A DNA stretch of 64,000 nucleotides from Hermodice carunculata (Eukaryota; Annelida; Polychaeta; Eunicida; Amphinomidae). Within the stretch, counting starts at the first letter, position 1; every line of letters begins with the position of its first letter. Below, piece by piece: positions 60,937 through 64,000 of the stretch. Location: assembly GCA_964020975.1 (NCBI GenBank), contig CAXHWN010002137.1, forward strand, positions 2,100,601 to 2,164,600, given 5' to 3'. The translations under genes and the position numbers were made by a program. Below the pieces are notes generated by a model that ran no database searches, was not told where the DNA came from, and worked only from the letters and a program-made list of their open reading frames with translations.

Positions 60937-63210
60937 CCAACAATCATGCCCTTCTTTGCAAATTTCGAGCATCCAAAACAAAAATTCCATGGTACGATGA
61001 AAAGATTGAAACTCTTAAGGACATGAAAGATTAGCTTCATCATAAAGCAATTATCTCTGGGAATGTACGTGATTGGACAGACTACAAAAAGTTGAAAAAT
61101 CGTGTAACCAGCCTTGTTAGGCAAGCCAAGTCCAACTGCGACACAAATGGTATCAATGAGAACAGAGGAAATGCCAGAGAAGTGTGGAAGCTCCTTAAAG
61201 GCCTCTTACCTAAATGTGTATCAAATTCAATCACCTCCCTTTATGTTGATGATTCCCTTGTTTCAAACTTCCAGCAAATAGCTGATCATTTCAATGAATA
61301 CTTCATTGAAATTGGTTCAAAATTATCCCATCAAATCATATCCCCCTCAATCTCAGCAACTGAATACCTATCTAAATTCCTACCACACTTCTCTGGCAGA
61401 TTTATTTTTAAATCTGTTTCCTGACATGAGGTATCAAAAATGCTTACTGAATTACCAAGGGACAAGGCCACTGGCTTAGACAACATTCAAGCCAGACTAT
61501 TGAAGATGGCTTCACCGGCCATCTCTGATAGTCTGGCTTACATTTTTAATAAATCCTTGACCATGGGCTCGTTTCCTGATGCCTGGAAAATGGCTCACAT
61601 TTCGCCTATACATAAAAAAAGGTCCAAGAACTGACCCCGGAAATTATCGTCCCATCTCAATCTTACCTATTGTCTCAAAATTACTAGAGCAAATAGTCCA
61701 TAACCAAATTTACAACTGTCTTTCAGAACACAAACTACTGCCCCCCCCCCCCCACCCACCAATCTGGATTTAGACCCAAACACTCCACACAGACTTCCCT
61801 TCATAGCTTCACTGAATCTGTTTTCACAGAACTTGAGAAAGGGAATTCTGTGGGTATTGTATCACTTGATCTTCGCAAAGCTTTTGATACAGTTGATTAC
61901 AGTATTCTCCTAAGAAAACTTTCATATTATGGAATTAGAGGCACTTCTCTGGCTTGGTTAAATAGTTATCTTACAAACAGACTACAAATTGCCTGTGTAA
62001 ACAGAAATCTCTCCAAACCTAACATGATCACCACTGGCGCCCCCCAGGGGTCAATTCTTGGACCTTTACTCTTCATTGTTTATGTAAATGATATTTCCAT
62101 TTGTTTTAATCACTCCCCTGTCAATCTTTATGCTGCCGACACACTGTTTTATTTTGCCAATTCACATATTGACTTGGTGTTTCAGGCTCTTAATCATGAC
62201 TACAAGGTGTCTCAATCTGGTTGAAAGCCAACAAGCTCAGCCTCCATATTGGAAAGACCTGTAGCATGCTTATCAGCAAGAAGTCAAAAAACGCAAAATC
62301 CAAACCTGAATCTAAATCTTCATGAGGAGGAAATCAACCAGGTTGATTCGTGTCAATATTTAGGCATCACTTTAGATTCAAACATGAAATTTTCTGAACA
62401 GTTTAGCATCACCTATTGCAAACTGAAGAAGGCTATTGGCATCTTTACACAAGCAGCTCAATTTATCCCGACCAGTGCTTGCATTACTTTATACAATACA
62501 TTGATACTACCTCATCTGGATTACTGCAGCACTGTTTGGAGTCCTAGCTTGTATAAAAAAGACCTTGTAAAATTACAACGTATACAAAACAGAGCCATGA
62601 GAACAATTCAAAAATGCCACCCCAGGACCCACATCATGGATATGCTGAATACCCTGAAATGGATGAGCATAAAACAAAGATTACATTACAATTACTGTAT
62701 CTTCATTTGGAAAATTCAAAACAAACAAACCCCTCAATATTTGAACAATTATTTCACTGCAACCTCAGATGTCCATACCCATAATACAAGATTTTCCACC
62801 CGTGGTTCCATTTACCTTCAGCGCTCACACCCTAAATCTTTGAAAAATATCGGATCCAAAATCTGGAATGAAATTCCCCAGCATATCCGTGACGCGAGTT
62901 CCTTGTATAGTTTTTTTTAGAAGAGCATCCTTCCATACATTTTCAGTAGTGTTGAACACTTCTAAACCTCAGGTTAGGAAGCATTCTATTTGATGCTTAC
63001 TGTTTAATTTGCTTTTTATTCTGGATATTGATAGTTAATTTTAAATCATTTGCCATATGTCCCTGTGACTCTTATATTTTATGTATTTATACAATTATCT
63101 TTTATACTTGTTATTCATACATATTTTGGGCCTCCATGCCTAAACAGAATATTGTATTCTGACTATGGATTGCCAAATAAAACCTTGAAACATTGAAACC
63201 TTGAAACCTT
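60937..63210 (+). mobile_element. LINE 2 (Jockey-superfamily), 5'-truncated
   Basis: Begins between endonuclease and reverse transcriptase (KIPWYDEKIETLKDMKD, then a stop) and ends with CAAATAAAACCTTGAAACAT, a short TTGAAACC-type repeat. The family differs from LINE 1. It interrupts copy C near its end, in ATTTAATTTG-like target sequence. Confidence 0.85.
61092..62920 (+). pseudogene. LINE 2 reverse transcriptase, degraded
   Basis: Open pieces give NAREVWKLLKGLLPKC, DKATGLDNIQARLLKMASPA, PGNYRPISILPIVSKLLEQI, IVSLDLRKAFDTVDYSILL and TGAPQGSILGPLLFIVYVND. The catalytic box reads LYAADTLFYF where YADD is expected, so the second Asp side is lost. Frame changes occur near 61425, 61625 and 61740-61765 (a C-run) and a stop near 62222. 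The C-terminal part (DSCQYLGITLDSNMKFSEQ, LVKLQRIQNRAMRTI, SKIWNEIPQHIRDAS) is well preserved, ending at 62918-62920. Confidence 0.85.
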
Positions 63211-63369
63211 AAATTTGATATAAAAACTGATTTTTCAGATTTAAAGGTTGCTTGCAAAAAAGTTGATATTTTCTTTAATATTGAAGTTTGGTAAAGTTAA
63301 TGCAAATCCTTTTCAGAAAACAAGTTGTGGCTTCACTTAAACAAGTTTTAAAAATTCTGACAAGTCTAT

Positions 63370-64000
63370 TAGGTTACAGACAACAGTTGTGATTGGCTGG
63401 TTGCGCATCCCAACGGAGATAGTCTGTAATTGTGAAAATACTGTGTTTTTAGCATGCTGTAGCTTCGTTTAAATAAAGTTATCTAAGTCAGGTTTGCTGC
63501 ATCTCAGAGTTGCTTCATTGGTGATCATATAGGTGCACTCTCTTCCAAGCCAGATGGGAACTTTATGGTGGGGAAGGACAATGATGTGACCCTGGCAAGA
63601 GCACAGTTCATACACCTGTATAAAGCTGACATCCAGGTGTTGTTTCGTACTTCAATTATCACAAATTAACGAGCTGCGAATTATATGACAAAATTCCATC
63701 CATGTTTTTCTGACATTTTTATCTGTTAAATGCCGTTCACGGAATTTGAAAATACCAAAATGCCGATCTTTTAGACTGAAAAATGCTAATACGAAAAACA
63801 GAAGGATTTATAACTGTGGTCTGTGGCCTATTAGGGCTAACTCTGCATGTATTGGGACTCACATGGTCATGTTGTTATTCTATTATCGTCCATCAAGCAA
63901 GTTAAAAATGGGAAGTCAGTACTTTTTGACAGCTGCCTGGACAATTCTGAGTTATCCTAACAACTTTTACATGGATGGAGCAGGCAAGATATGGTTCTGG
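63370..64000 (+). repeat. 2.4 kb tandem unit, copy D (runs off the window)
   Basis: The first 630 bp of another unit, nearest to copy C, including the 75-bp segment specific to C and D. The array therefore continues beyond the window. Confidence 0.9.

Larger units (their letters stand above)
58531..63369 (+). repeat. 2.4 kb tandem unit, copy C, split by LINE 2
   Basis: 58531-60936 plus 63211-63369, about 2565 bp. It includes a segment of about 75 bp (58980-59055, CTGTGGCCTATTAGGGCTAA onward) shared with copy D and absent from A and B. It also has the stretch of about 70 bp near 60656-60728 shared with B. A reading frame of 102 codons (59142-59450) is open here but broken in A and B, so I do not count it as a gene. 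Confidence 0.85.

Overview
The window is metazoan nuclear DNA: split genes with consensus splice sites, very sparse host coding sequence, and many nested mobile elements of animal type (pogo, Tc1, Crypton-derived, L2/CR1-like and Penelope-like retroelements, Helitron-like and DIRS-like elements). A marine invertebrate such as a lancelet, hemichordate, echinoderm or mollusc fits best, but the sequence does not decide between them. A 200-base assembly gap lies at 12201-12400.

Two host-type genes can be built from exons whose reading phases agree. (1) On the minus strand from 14871 to 6391 lies a four-exon gene of the Crypton-derived DUF3504/KIAA1958-like family (tyrosine-recombinase fold). It has several stops and frameshifts and looks like a pseudogene. 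Its 6.1 kb third intron holds a complete but inactivated pogo-type transposon (7814-11780) with a C-terminal PHD finger. (2) On the plus strand from about 16.7 kb to 26980 lies a four-exon gene for a 311-residue, six-bladed Kelch propeller. Its 8.7 kb first intron holds a young LTR element (18361-25371), and the 3' LTR of that element was later hit by an apparently intact Tc1 element (23675-25200).

The left end (1-6.4 kb) holds a (CT)n-led 144-bp tandem array rich in TCAAGGTCA motifs, a LINE 3' end and a GAT/GGT microsatellite. From 27.6 to 36.1 kb there is no recognised gene. The region is dominated by Helitron-like, tandem-repeat-bearing elements ending in a hairpin followed by CTAG or CTTG. 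A DIRS-like fossil covers about 36.9-42.2 kb.

From 43.9 kb to the window end runs a tandem array of four copies of a unit of about 2.4 kb. Copy two is split by a LINE, which itself carries a Penelope-like insertion, and by a 4.3 kb block holding a Helitron-like element inserted into another of its own family. Copy three is split by a second LINE. The order of events can be read from the nesting. No RNA genes or CRISPR arrays were seen.
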